Virus record (IMG/VR): IMGVR_UViG_3300009152_000003
Coordinates: 1 to 64,000 of that record
Origin: a virus
Direction: 5' to 3' (one strand)
Length of the DNA stretch: 64,000 bases
The translations under genes were made by a program, and so were the position numbers. This document shows, piece after piece, positions 54,198-61,641 of the stretch (positions are counted from its first letter, which is position 1; each line of letters begins with the position of its first letter). Under the pieces are notes generated by a model. That model made no database searches and was not told where the DNA came from. It worked only from the letters and a program-made list of their open reading frames with translations.

Positions 54198-54468
54198 CTA
54201 CCCCGGTGAACTCGGCCGAAGAGGGAAGGGCTACATCCCTCTCATCTTTCCCAACCGCACGCAACACGACTTCTTCCGCCATCTCACGGGTGCCGGCCAT
54301 CACTGGTACCACGGCGGCCAGGGGGCCATTCTCGCCAACGGCAAGGTCTACTGCACCCTCCACGACAGTAACCACGAAGCACTCTATTACGCCATCTGCT
54401 GTGGCGCGCGCGTTCCGCCTGACGCCTGGCTTGCTCCACCCAATCCTGACTCTGAAGCCGATGCCTGA
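54190..54468 (+). CDS. Small hypothetical protein, 92 aa
   Basis: MPSYPGELGRRGKGYIPLIF, then WYHGGQGAILANGKVYCTLH DSNHEALYY. Compact alpha/beta. Overlaps neighbours by 8 nt on both sides. Family unknown. Confidence 0.55.
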   Translation: MPSYPGELGRRGKGYIPLIFPNRTQHDFFRHLTGAGHHWYHGGQGAILANGKVYCTLHDSNHEALYYAICCGARVPPDAWLAPPNPDSEADA

Positions 54469-54784
54469 CCCCGCTTTCGATCTGCTCCAGCTTGAGCGAC
54501 ATCCCAATTGGTACGACCTTCTCCCCCAGCTAGAGGCCGCCCAGGCTGAGTTCGACCGGATCTACCGAATCCGCTGCGCTGCCGGCTGGGAGATCACCGA
54601 GCTCGGTACTTGGCTCACTCACGACCACGATGCCTCTGGCGATCGCATCACCGCTGAAGCGTGGGAGCTCGATGGCTACCCCAAGCCCGAAGACCCCGAC
54701 TACGGCGAGTGGCACCGCGCCGCCTACACCTACGAAGCGCGGGACAACGACCAAGACGGACCTGAACCTTACCCGCTCGGATGA
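54461..54784 (+). CDS. Hypothetical acidic protein, 107 aa
   Basis: MPDPAFDLLQLERHPNWYDL, helical start (LEAAQAEFDRIYRIRCAAGW) and acidic end (ARDNDQDGPEPYPLG). Last of the overlapping run that began at 48.7 kb. A 16-codon open frame (54781-54831) overlaps its stop and is not called. Confidence 0.55.
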   Translation: MPDPAFDLLQLERHPNWYDLLPQLEAAQAEFDRIYRIRCAAGWEITELGTWLTHDHDASGDRITAEAWELDGYPKPEDPDYGEWHRAAYTYEARDNDQDGPEPYPLG

Positions 54785-54872
54785 ACACTGCAATCGATCA
54801 GCCCATATCACCTCCGTCTTCAGCTCCTTGACACCCATCACCCTTCGCTGAACCCCTTGTCTCTCTCTGGTC

Positions 54873-55040
54873 ATGCCTCTCGACTGCTCCCGCAAGCCCG
54901 TTCGCGTCTCTATCACCGTGTCCTGGGCCCTCCATGAAGCCCTGATTTCCCGGGCCAGCTCCGAAGGTCGCTCGCTATCAAACCTGCTTGCCTTTCTGCT
55001 CGAACGTTCCCTTCGATTACCCAGCCATGCTGACTCCTGA
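54873..55040 (+). CDS. Ribbon-helix-helix (CopG/Arc-type) regulator, 55 aa
   Basis: MPLDCSRKPVRVSITVSWAL HEALISRASSEGRSLSNLLA FLLERSL. A classic RHH: beta strand PVRVSITV, helix 1 WALHEALISRASSEG, turn RSLS, helix 2 NLLAFLLERSL. The strand of a dimer enters the DNA major groove, so a small transcription repressor/activator is expected. Overlaps the next start by 14 nt. Leader GTCTCTCTCTGGTC lacks an SD. Confidence 0.75.
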   Translation: MPLDCSRKPVRVSITVSWALHEALISRASSEGRSLSNLLAFLLERSLRLPSHADS

Positions 55041-55461
55041 CCAGCCTCAATCCATCCGCCCCGATCTGAGCGGACCCTACGCCAAGCTCGCGCGCCACAT
55101 CACGGCGATGTACGAGATCGTCCGCCTGGCGCCAACCAACGATCCCTCCCAGCCCGGCAGTCCTTCTATCGGCCTGTCCCATCGTGACCGGGCGGGGGTC
55201 ACGGAGCATCTTCGCGAGTGTCTGGAGATGATCTGCACCCTGGAGAAATGGATGATGAATTCTGTCGCGGTCGCCAATCCCGACGCCCCTGGCAAATGGT
55301 TCCGGATGGCCGCTGGCGATTCCGTCGTGAAACGATCCGACTCCAAACCCGACCGGCCGGAGGATCACCTCGATCTCGGGTTTGTCGGCAGACAGCGGGA
55401 GATGCTCGACCGCCTGCACACCAACGATGACGCGGCTGAGTCCAGGGCGACCGACAGGTAG
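55027..55461 (+). CDS. Hypothetical protein, 144 aa
   Basis: MLTPDQPQSIRPDLSGPYAK, helical (LARHITAMYEIVRLAP; HLRECLEMICTLEKWMM), with polar C-terminus. Coupled to the RHH gene (overlapping start), then a terminator. Family unknown. Confidence 0.55.
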   Translation: MLTPDQPQSIRPDLSGPYAKLARHITAMYEIVRLAPTNDPSQPGSPSIGLSHRDRAGVTEHLRECLEMICTLEKWMMNSVAVANPDAPGKWFRMAAGDSVVKRSDSKPDRPEDHLDLGFVGRQREMLDRLHTNDDAAESRATDR

Positions 55462-55497
55462 CTGCCAGTCCCGCCCTCACCCTCAGCTTCAACAACC

Positions 55498-55543
55498 AGC
55501 CCGACTCGCCCAGGCAGCAGCCACGGCGAGTCGGGCTTTCTTG
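55498..55543 (+). terminator. Rho-independent terminator
   Basis: AGCCCGACTCGCC, loop of about 14 nt, GGCGAGTCGGGCT, then TTCTTGT: a perfect 13-bp stem. Separates the RHH operon from the GP88-like gene. Confidence 0.85.
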
Positions 55544-55560
55544 TGTCCTCTCAATCTCTT

Positions 55561-56346
55561 ATGAATCTCTCACGCACCGCTTCTCACTTCCAGCGCGGCA
55601 TCCCTTTCTTCGGGCACGGCAATAGCAAGCTCCCCGACTCGACTCTCACTTTCGCACTGCCATCCGGTCACACCTGCCCGGGCGCCCTTCAGTGTCTGGC
55701 CTTGGCGGACCGTGAGACCGGCAAAATCACCGACGGCCCGCAGCAGACCTTCCGCTGCCACGAGGCCTCGATCGAAAACTTCCGCCCCAGCGTGCGCGCC
55801 AGGCGCTGGCAGAACTTTGAGATCATCCGCGGCCTCAACCCCAACGAAGTCACCGACCTCTTGCTCGCTGGCATCGGCCAGGCCCTCGATCACAAGAGCA
55901 CCCACTGTCGCTGGTTCGTCGGCGGCGATCTCTACTCGGTCGTCCTGCGGGACGCCATCTTCCAGGCCTGCCGCGAAACCAAGGACCTCACCCATTACTT
56001 CTACACCAAGAACCTGCCACTGCTTGCCCCCTCATACGAGCGGGTGATCGACCTACCCGACAACCTGCGGGTCGTGGCATCCTGGGGCGGCAAGTTCGAC
56101 TACCTCGCACCCCTCTTCCCCCGTACCGCCCGGGTGCTCCACACCCGCGCCGAAGCCGAACGCATGGGACTGCCGATCGACACCACCGACCGGCTGGCCT
56201 GGCAGGACGAACCTGTTCACTTCTGCCACCTCAGTCACGGCATGCAGCCCGCTGGCTCTCCGGTCCACGCGGCCATTGCCGCTCGGCGCAAAGAAGGCGA
56301 CTTCACGGGCTACGGATCCAAGCGCAAGAGACAGCTTGCTGCCTGA
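55561..56346 (+). CDS. GP88-like phage protein
   Basis: A 261-aa protein. FFGHGNSKLPDSTLTFALPS GHTCPGALQCLALADRETGK ... FRCHEASIENFRPSVRARRW QNF: the L-P-x-G-x-T-C-P-G-A-x-x-C...F-R-C-x-x-A-S-x-E...R-x-x-R-W-x-N pattern matches the gene-product-88 family of actinophages and others. Then FVGGDLYSVVLRDAIFQACR and VASWGGKFD. The Cys cluster (CPGALQC, FRC) may bind metal; a radical-SAM-like core has been suggested for this family, from memory. Leader CCTCTCAATCTCTT, no SD. Confidence 0.7.
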   Translation: MNLSRTASHFQRGIPFFGHGNSKLPDSTLTFALPSGHTCPGALQCLALADRETGKITDGPQQTFRCHEASIENFRPSVRARRWQNFEIIRGLNPNEVTDLLLAGIGQALDHKSTHCRWFVGGDLYSVVLRDAIFQACRETKDLTHYFYTKNLPLLAPSYERVIDLPDNLRVVASWGGKFDYLAPLFPRTARVLHTRAEAERMGLPIDTTDRLAWQDEPVHFCHLSHGMQPAGSPVHAAIAARRKEGDFTGYGSKRKRQLAA

Positions 56347-56557
56347 CTCCATCGAGATCACCAGCCACTGCCTGTTGCGCCTCACCACCGCTCTGGCCCT
56401 GGAAGCAGCGGGACTCCCCCACGGGTTCCCGCTCGCTGCCCTGGAGCTCAACCAGCAAAGCGGCCGCACCCTCTGCGCCCAGCAGTGGCTGCAGATCCTC
56501 GAGCCTGCCTACCTCCAACGCTTCTCACCTAACGACCCCAACTACCACCTCGTATGA
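56336..56557 (+). CDS. Small hypothetical protein, 73 aa
   Basis: TTG start (overlapping the previous gene by 11 nt) is the most economical: M(L)PDSIEITSHCLLRLTTA. Helical with LALEAAGLPHGFPLAALELN and HTH-like QQWLQILEPAYLQRF. Overlaps the next gene by 4 nt. Family unknown. Confidence 0.5.
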   Translation: MLPDSIEITSHCLLRLTTALALEAAGLPHGFPLAALELNQQSGRTLCAQQWLQILEPAYLQRFSPNDPNYHLV

Positions 56558-56754
56558 CCAGCTCCACCAAGCCAAACAACGCCTATTCCGTTGTTTGGGA
56601 ACGCCCCTGCGGGCGCTTTGGCTTTGTCGGTATCGAAGAGTGCGCCTCCTGCGAAGAGGCCGCCACGCACTTCTACGATCACGTCCGCGGCAAGGGCCCT
56701 AAAGTCCCGGCCGATGCACAGATCTCAGTCGTTCGCCTGGTCGCTACCAACTGA
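56554..56754 (+). CDS. Small hypothetical protein, 66 aa
   Basis: MTSSTKPNNAYSVVWERPCG, with a CASCEEAATHFYDHVRGKG segment. Compact alpha/beta. Starts on the ATGA overlap. Family unknown. Confidence 0.5.
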   Translation: MTSSTKPNNAYSVVWERPCGRFGFVGIEECASCEEAATHFYDHVRGKGPKVPADAQISVVRLVATN

Positions 56755-56759
56755 TCTCT

Positions 56760-57005
56760 ATGGACACCGTCACCTACCGCGTCGAAGCCCACGATGGCAG
56801 CAGCTGGGGCTTTGGGATCCGCATGAACCCCAACAGCAGGTTGCCCGAGTTCTGCTCTCTGGGCGACGCCGATCGTTTCGGCAGCCGCGACGACGTCTTT
56901 GACCTGGCGGACGCCGCGGCTCGCCTCTGCGGTGGCACCCTCCGTGTCATCCAGCTTCGTGACCACGGAGGCCTGGTCGAGGTCCAGGCCGTGCCGATCG
57001 CATGA
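56760..57005 (+). CDS. Small hypothetical protein, 81 aa
   Basis: MDTVTYRVEAHDGSSWGFGI, beta start, acidic helix DDVFDLADAAARLCGG, beta end LVEVQAVPIA. Last gene of this plus-strand run before a convergent holin-like gene. Confidence 0.55.
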   Translation: MDTVTYRVEAHDGSSWGFGIRMNPNSRLPEFCSLGDADRFGSRDDVFDLADAAARLCGGTLRVIQLRDHGGLVEVQAVPIA

Positions 57006-57011
57006 GCTAAC

Positions 57012-57191
57012 TCAGCGGTCGTGTTCCAGATCCCGCAGGCGGCCCTCGTGGTCAGTCAGCATTTTTTGGATGCCCTCCAGGATGGTCCCGGTCCTTGCTT
57101 CAAAGCGACCCAGGCCATTGGCGATTTTCCAAAGGGCCACGACGCCAGAGCAGCCAAGGGCTCCAAGCGCAATGATCGCTTCCGGGCCCAT
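57012..57191 (-). CDS. Small membrane protein, holin-like candidate, 59 aa
   Basis: Start at MGPEAIIALGALGCSGVVAL: one N-terminal membrane helix (about residues 4-24), then a charged coiled-coil (RFEARTGTILEGIQKMLTDH EGRLRDLEHD). This one-helix plus coiled-coil form occurs in small phage lysis-associated proteins (XhlA/hemolysin-like). Holin role is inference. It has its own late-type box (TAGGATG) 28 nt upstream, fitting late expression. Confidence 0.55.
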   Translation of the reverse strand: MGPEAIIALGALGCSGVVALWKIANGLGRFEARTGTILEGIQKMLTDHEGRLRDLEHDR

Positions 57192-57218
57192 CGTTCGCTG
57201 CGACAAATGCACTGGAGC

Positions 57219-57226
57219 CATCCTAC
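57219..57226 (-). promoter_or_regulatory. Late promoter-like box GTAGGATG
   Basis: GTAGGATG on the minus strand, 28 nt before the small membrane gene. Another isolated late-type gene in the early region with its own box. Confidence 0.5.
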
Positions 57227-57247
57227 GAAGACCAGGCTGGCGAAACC

Positions 57248-57281
57248 GTGCATCGTGCTAGCCCTGGCATGCGCGATGCAC
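57248..57281 (+). promoter_or_regulatory. Leader hairpin containing an alternative ATG
   Basis: GTGCATCG...CGATGCAC, an 8-bp perfect stem with an inner TGC/GCA pairing. The right arm contains an ATG (57276) in frame with the 57309 gene, so folding could hide the longer start. Confidence 0.45.
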
Positions 57282-57308
57282 TACCTTCGTGGTCCCTGGG
57301 CGCCTCCT

Positions 57309-57950
57309 ATGCGGCTGACCTTCAACTCCGCTCTGCTCGCCTACGCCGCCAGCTTCACTGGCAAGTTTGGCTCTGATCAGGGGATTGAGGTCACGCCCCT
57401 GCGCGCCGGTGAGCCCGAATCCGGCGTCACTGTCGCGGCCTTCAATCGCGGCGCAATCGGCATGATCGGCTACGACCCAGACGGCAAGGCCGACAGCAGC
57501 GCCCTGGTTTTCCCCGACTCCGCTTTGGTCAAAGCGGCCAACGGCATCAAGACCGCCGGACGTGACGTCTGTATCGAAGGCGATGACCTGACGGCGCTAT
57601 CCGCCCGGGTCACCACCTACTACAAGGAGCACAACACCTTCAAGGACTTCACGGTTCGCGCTTCCCTCGAGCTCCCCTCCTACCGCCCTGCAATCGCAGC
57701 GGCCCTTAAGTGCTGGGGCAGCACCCCTGAAACTTCCACGACGGCCGGGCGCTACGACCTCAGCTTGCTACTGCCGGCCATCAAAGCCATGGTCGATGAC
57801 AGTGACTCCCTGGTCCTCTCCGGTTACCACGGCGGCCCCTTGCGGCTGCAGCGAGAGGACCTCCAGATGGTCGTTCTGTTGATGCCACAGACTGCCTTGC
57901 CGATTCCTGCCGCACCGGACTGGCTCGGTCAGTACGCACACGCTCGATAG
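57309..57950 (+). CDS. Hypothetical replication-module protein, possible sliding-clamp-like, 213 aa
   Basis: Start chosen at MRLTFNSALLAYAASFTGKF (an ATG at 57276 would add 11 residues). Mixed alpha/beta with DLSLLLPAIKAMVDDSDSLV LSGYHGGPLRLQREDLQMVV LLMPQ: this ending resembles the last clamp domain of DnaN (helix, strand, P-L-x-L, strand, x-x-M-P). The gene is about half DnaN length. It directly precedes SSB. The assignment is weak. Confidence 0.4.
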   Translation: MRLTFNSALLAYAASFTGKFGSDQGIEVTPLRAGEPESGVTVAAFNRGAIGMIGYDPDGKADSSALVFPDSALVKAANGIKTAGRDVCIEGDDLTALSARVTTYYKEHNTFKDFTVRASLELPSYRPAIAAALKCWGSTPETSTTAGRYDLSLLLPAIKAMVDDSDSLVLSGYHGGPLRLQREDLQMVVLLMPQTALPIPAAPDWLGQYAHAR

Positions 57951-58014
57951 ATCTTCCGCGGTGCTTGCCAAGGCGCACACGCCGCTTAAGCTGGCGTGCC
58001 CTTCGCACAGCACC

Positions 58015-58695
58015 ATGAGCTATGCCTCATCCATCGTTGCCCTGAGCGAGAAGCCCCAGGCCCACACCGTCGACGGCAAGGACTACCTGCAAGCCGCTGG
58101 GGCCATCTGCGGGCAGGACCAAGTCAGCGTGCTGCTACGCGCCTACGCCGACAGCGTGGCCGCCAAAGCCTTGGCTGAGAAAACTTCCGGCGATCGCTTG
58201 ATCGTTTCAGGAGAAACCTCCCTTCATCAGCCGGACAACGACCTGCCGATCATCATGGCTTCGGTCGTCTCCAATGCCAGCGATGACCAGTACCTCAACG
58301 AGGTCGTCATCGTCGGCCGGCTCGGCACTGAGGCCAAGGACGCCGAATCGGGCAAGAGCACCCGGCGATCCGTCGCTGTAAACCGTTTCTTCCGCAGTCC
58401 AGATCCCGCTGTTACCGAGCCGGTCGAGGTCACCGACTGGTTCTCGATTCGCGCCTACGGCTTCACAAAGGACCGGCTCGCTGGCGCTGATGTCGGCGCT
58501 CTGGTCGAGATCAATGGCTGCTTCACGCAGATGACCAACGCAACCGGCAAGCCCTACGTCGAGGTCAAAGCTCGCATGGTTCGCGTCCACCGCGGCTCCA
58601 AGGGCGGCAGCAACCCTGCTGCTGGCACCAGCGCCGTCGGCTACGACCACGAGTCGTTCCAAGGCCAACCTGACGAGTGCCCGGCTGCCTGGTAA
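58015..58695 (+). CDS. ssb: Single-stranded DNA-binding protein
   Basis: A 226-aa protein. Residues about 97-205 form an SSB OB-fold: YLNEVVIVGRLGTEAKD, STRRSVAVNRFFRSP, VTDWFSIRAYGFTKDRL, GALVEINGCFTQMTN, KPYVEVKARMVRVHRG. The first 95 residues look like the second half of another OB domain (SVLLRAYADSVAAKALAEKT SGDRLIVSG), so a duplicated or fused OB is likely. The tail ends PDECPAAW, lacking the usual D-D-x-P-F tip. Binds and protects ssDNA in replication/recombination. Confidence 0.75.
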   Translation: MSYASSIVALSEKPQAHTVDGKDYLQAAGAICGQDQVSVLLRAYADSVAAKALAEKTSGDRLIVSGETSLHQPDNDLPIIMASVVSNASDDQYLNEVVIVGRLGTEAKDAESGKSTRRSVAVNRFFRSPDPAVTEPVEVTDWFSIRAYGFTKDRLAGADVGALVEINGCFTQMTNATGKPYVEVKARMVRVHRGSKGGSNPAAGTSAVGYDHESFQGQPDECPAAW

Positions 58696-58741
58696 TTCAG
58701 GTAAGCCTCGTCCCAGTTTTCAACAAACCCGCCCCCTACCC

Positions 58742-59443
58742 ATGTCGATCTTCCCCGCCAACTACGTCGCTACCAACCAAGAGGACCCCGCGGTTCCCGC
58801 CAAATACTTCGAGCTCAAGAAGCTCGCTGACGGCGAAACCACAACCATTCGCCTTTGCGGCACCGCCGACACCGGCCACTGCATTGCCGGGTACCAATAC
58901 TTCACGACGGAAGGTAAGCCGCGGCGCTTCCCCACCTTCCCCAAGAAATACATGGACGACATCGGCCTGACCTTTGAGGCCAAGAAGACCGGCGGCACCG
59001 AGAAAGCCTCCCCGACTTTCTTCCTGGCCTGGGCCTGCAAGCGCAAAGAAGCCGACGACTACCAGGTTTTTGACATCGGTCAGCTCAAGGTGAGGGAAGC
59101 CATCGAGGCCATTCTCAACATCGAAGACTACACCATTGAAGTTGGCGAGATGGCCAATTTTTATCTAACTATTACCCGCCGCGGCCAGAAGCTTGAGACG
59201 AAGTACGACGTCACCCCGGTGCTCAAGGCCCCCAGCGCGGCCGAGATGAAGCACTGGCGCAGTCGGGCTGATTCCATCTGGCTGCCAGCGCTCTTTGAAG
59301 GGGGCGATCCCTTCGAGGGCCGGCCAGCCGGGTCAAAAGCTCCATCCCACGAGCCCCTAACCCGCCGCGATGAGTTAGGCGCCGACGAAGACCTTCCTCA
59401 ACCTGTGAGCCAGGCCACAGTGCTTCCGGCCGCTGGGTGGTAA
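58742..59443 (+). CDS. Cyanophage-type conserved protein, ssDNA-binding candidate, 233 aa
   Basis: MSIFPANYVATNQEDPAVPA KYFELKKLADGETTTIRLCG, GYQYFTTEGKPRRFPTFPKK YMDDIGLTF, FFLAWACKRKEADDYQVFDI GQLKVREAIEAILNIEDYTI. This N-terminal layout resembles proteins I associate with cyanobacterial phages and with phage ssDNA-binding annealers. C-terminal 55 residues are Pro/Glu-rich and disordered, as in SSBs. Placed between SSB and the nuclease. Confidence 0.55.
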   Translation: MSIFPANYVATNQEDPAVPAKYFELKKLADGETTTIRLCGTADTGHCIAGYQYFTTEGKPRRFPTFPKKYMDDIGLTFEAKKTGGTEKASPTFFLAWACKRKEADDYQVFDIGQLKVREAIEAILNIEDYTIEVGEMANFYLTITRRGQKLETKYDVTPVLKAPSAAEMKHWRSRADSIWLPALFEGGDPFEGRPAGSKAPSHEPLTRRDELGADEDLPQPVSQATVLPAAGW

Positions 59444-59457
59444 CGACCTGATTACCT

Positions 59458-59500
59458 GTGCGCAGGGGGCAAGCCTTGCCGCAATGTCCACCCTGCGCAC
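59458..59500 (+). other. Perfect inverted repeat with nested hairpin
   Basis: GTGCGCAGGG and CCCTGCGCAC form a 10-bp stem; inside is GGCAA-GCC-TTGCC. The structure ends 41 nt before a run of ten T (59541-59550), too far for a terminator. Could be a protein site, cruciform or RNA element for the next gene. Confidence 0.6.
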
Positions 59501-59559
59501 ACCAAGTTCCCCGCTTCGTGTACACTCTTACCCCCCAGACTTTTTTTTTTATAGGCTAT

Positions 59560-59913
59560 ATGAGCGCAATCGTTGCCCATTCGTTTGATCGAGCCTGGCA
59601 AGACCTTGCTCCTATCCCTACTCATCGCGCCCTTCGCGATGTTCTTGCTCTTCAGTTGGGATCCCCTTCTTTCGCGGTCCCTGTGGCCCATCCGGACAAT
59701 GAAGGGGCCAAGGCCTACGCCCAGGTGCTTTTCCTGCCATCGACCGCTTCACCTGAGGCGACGGACGCAGCCTTCCGCCAGCTTCGGGACGCGGGCCGCC
59801 TGATTGCCGCAGCCGGGCGCATCGCCGTTTCCTGTCCCCACAACCTCACTGCGTACCTTGTCTTGCGACCCGACGATCCTGCTTGCTCTGCAGCGTGCCA
59901 CCAGGGGCTCTGA
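59560..59913 (+). CDS. Hypothetical protein, 117 aa
   Basis: MSAIVAHSFDRAWQDLAPIP, alpha/beta, with NEGAKAYAQVLFLPSTASPE and RDAGRLIAAAGRIAVSCPHN. The leader is unusual: ten T then ATAGGCTAT before ATG, AT-rich in a GC-rich genome. Family unknown. Confidence 0.5.
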   Translation: MSAIVAHSFDRAWQDLAPIPTHRALRDVLALQLGSPSFAVPVAHPDNEGAKAYAQVLFLPSTASPEATDAAFRQLRDAGRLIAAAGRIAVSCPHNLTAYLVLRPDDPACSAACHQGL

Positions 59914-60100
59914 TGTCAGGGCCATCAAAGAGCGCCATGATCATGAGAGTGTCAACAGCGCTTGGCAGCAGCTGAGCCCTGCTGAGCGCGGCGCCTTGCT
60001 CCTCTGCCGGCAATTCGATGGAACCGTCATCACCGACCCAGAAGGGCCTCTCCCCGAAGCCAGTCCCTACGGAGCTCAGCGAGCTGACCAGGATTCGTGA
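59858..60100 (+). CDS. Small hypothetical protein, 80 aa, start uncertain
   Basis: Coding signal is clear in IKERHDHESVNSAWQQLSPA ERGALLLCRQFDGTV, a helical phage-like segment. No ATG in frame; TTG at 59858 is the nearest accepted start and would overlap the previous gene by 56 nt. Overlaps the following gene by 83 nt. Confidence 0.4.
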   Translation: MSCDPTILLALQRATRGSDVRAIKERHDHESVNSAWQQLSPAERGALLLCRQFDGTVITDPEGPLPEASPYGAQRADQDS

Positions 60101-60473
60101 GCAGCTCACCGTCCTTGTCGACCAGGGGCAGCGGCAGGGTGAGCAACAACGGCAGATTGCCCAGAGCCTGACAGAAGTCGTACGCCTACTTGAGGGCTTT
60201 ACATCCGGCGGCTCCTCGTTTCAGGCCTACCAAGTCAGCCCCATGGTGCTGGTGTATTCCGCCATCCTGGGGCCGATCCTGGGCGATCGCATCGATGGCC
60301 TGCGCCCCAAGGAAGGCGACTACCTCGATGAGATGACCAAGGGCGCTGCTGTCATGGCTCGCCAACTCCTGCGCACCCTTGATGCTTATCAAGGCGAGCG
60401 AGGAACTCTTGACTACCTCGAAGCCAACTGCGGCGACATCAAGCCACCCGATCAGCCAGCGACCAACGGCTGA
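60018..60473 (+). CDS. Hypothetical coiled-coil protein, 151 aa
   Basis: MEPSSPTQKGLSPKPVPTEL, coiled-coil (SELTRIREQLTVLVDQGQRQ GEQQRQIAQSLTEVVRLLEG) then a helical domain with PILGDRIDGLRPKEGDYLDE. May oligomerise. Ends at a terminator. Family unknown. Confidence 0.55.
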   Translation: MEPSSPTQKGLSPKPVPTELSELTRIREQLTVLVDQGQRQGEQQRQIAQSLTEVVRLLEGFTSGGSSFQAYQVSPMVLVYSAILGPILGDRIDGLRPKEGDYLDEMTKGAAVMARQLLRTLDAYQGERGTLDYLEANCGDIKPPDQPATNG

Positions 60474-60483
60474 TACGTTTCCT

Positions 60484-60511
60484 GACGGCAGCAAACACTG
60501 CCGTCTCAATT
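60484..60511 (+). terminator. Rho-independent terminator
   Basis: GACGGCAG, loop CAAACA, CTGCCGTC, then TCAATTCTTGT. A perfect 8-bp stem with a U-rich tail. Confidence 0.7.
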
Positions 60512-60556
60512 CTTGTCTCTCAGGTCTCGCTACATTCTCTGAAAGGAGAGGCGAGA

Positions 60557-61381
60557 TTGAAGCAGCTGACCCGGTTCGAAATTGACGGCGTCCGCCACTA
60601 CCGGACCGGCGACCGGCCTGACTGCGCCTACCCTTCTGTCACCGCCATCCTCGGCAAGACCGCCAGCGCTCGCTCTAAGCAGACGCTTGAGCAGTGGAAC
60701 ATCAAGAACCCAGGCGGCAAAGAGGCCGCCGCCCAGCGCGGTTCGATCATCCATAAGGCTTGCGAAGATCATCTCCGCGGCAAGGCCGTGGACGTCCCAA
60801 CCGATCTCACCCCTTACTGGGACGGCGTCGCTCCTCACCTCGACACCTACGACTACTTCACCTGGTCAGAGAAACCGCTCCGGCCGGACTGGTCGTTCTG
60901 CATCGGCGAAGACGGCATCTCCCGCATCTGGTCTCACGAGCACAAGTTCTGCGGCTGCCCTGACATCGTCGGCGTTCGCGGCGGCATCGTCACCCTCGCT
61001 GACGTTAAGTCCAGCAATGGCCCCTACTGCCGCTACTTCCCCAAGGGCGAAGAGAACGGCGTCCCCCGTGAGAACTACGGCGGCTGGATGAAATTCAACA
61101 AGTGTGCCCTCCAGCTGGGCGCCTATGCGATCGCCCTCGAGGAGACCCTGGGGATCTCGGTCGAGATGGCCCAGATCCTGGTCACCACACCCAAGACCAC
61201 CCAGAGCTTCCTGCTTCGCGGTCACGAGCTCCACTCCTGGCGCTACAAGTGGACCCAGCGGGTCGCCGACTACTACCAAATCATCGACCGTGAGAAGGAG
61301 CTTGCAGCCCTGGGGCTCGATCCATCAAGCACTCTGGAGCTTCCTTCTAGCATGAGCCAGAAGCTTCTGGTCACTGCATGA
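60557..61381 (+). CDS. PD-(D/E)XK exonuclease, RecB/Cas4-like
   Basis: A 274-aa protein with a TTG start after AAAGGAGAGG, one of the few strong ribosome sites here. RGSIIHKACEDHLRG gives the early His66/Glu70. GCPDIVGVRGGIVTLADVKS has the metal core Asp136 and Asp149-x-Lys151. QLGAYAIALEE gives the Q-x-x-x-Y motif of RecB-family nucleases. Early YPSVTAILGKT and W-N-x-K-N-P are common to phage members. Likely a recombination or DNA-degrading exonuclease working with the nearby ssDNA-binding proteins. Confidence 0.8.
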   Translation: MKQLTRFEIDGVRHYRTGDRPDCAYPSVTAILGKTASARSKQTLEQWNIKNPGGKEAAAQRGSIIHKACEDHLRGKAVDVPTDLTPYWDGVAPHLDTYDYFTWSEKPLRPDWSFCIGEDGISRIWSHEHKFCGCPDIVGVRGGIVTLADVKSSNGPYCRYFPKGEENGVPRENYGGWMKFNKCALQLGAYAIALEETLGISVEMAQILVTTPKTTQSFLLRGHELHSWRYKWTQRVADYYQIIDREKELAALGLDPSSTLELPSSMSQKLLVTA

Positions 61382-61596
61382 ACAGCCCGCAACAAGGCGC
61401 CGCCCCCAACGATCGCCAGGGTGTGCTCAACAAGCACAAGGACCGGGCCAAGAAGATGATGCGCCGCGGCAAGGACGGTCAGCCCGTCGGGCAGGAGCAA
61501 GGCGACCCCAACCTTCAGGCCGGCTATCGCCCCGGGCAGCGACCCAACCAGCGATCCATGCCGCAGGGGCAACAGCGGCCTGCTCGGGGGCGCTGA
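61378..61596 (+). CDS. Basic disordered protein, 72 aa
   Basis: MNSPQQGAAPNDRQGVLNKH KDRAKKMMRRGKDGQ..., very basic, Gln/Gly/Pro-rich, likely unstructured and nucleic-acid binding. Starts on the ATGA overlap with the nuclease gene. Confidence 0.55.
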   Translation: MNSPQQGAAPNDRQGVLNKHKDRAKKMMRRGKDGQPVGQEQGDPNLQAGYRPGQRPNQRSMPQGQQRPARGR

Positions 61597-61641
61597 GTCA
61601 TAAACACGCGTTTCGCAGGCAGCGACCCAGACCTTCACGCA

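Noticed and set aside
57021-57950. 309-codon frame starting opposite the holin-like gene
   Set aside because: The first 90 codons are antisense to the 59-aa membrane gene and have no protein-like character; coding begins near 57309.
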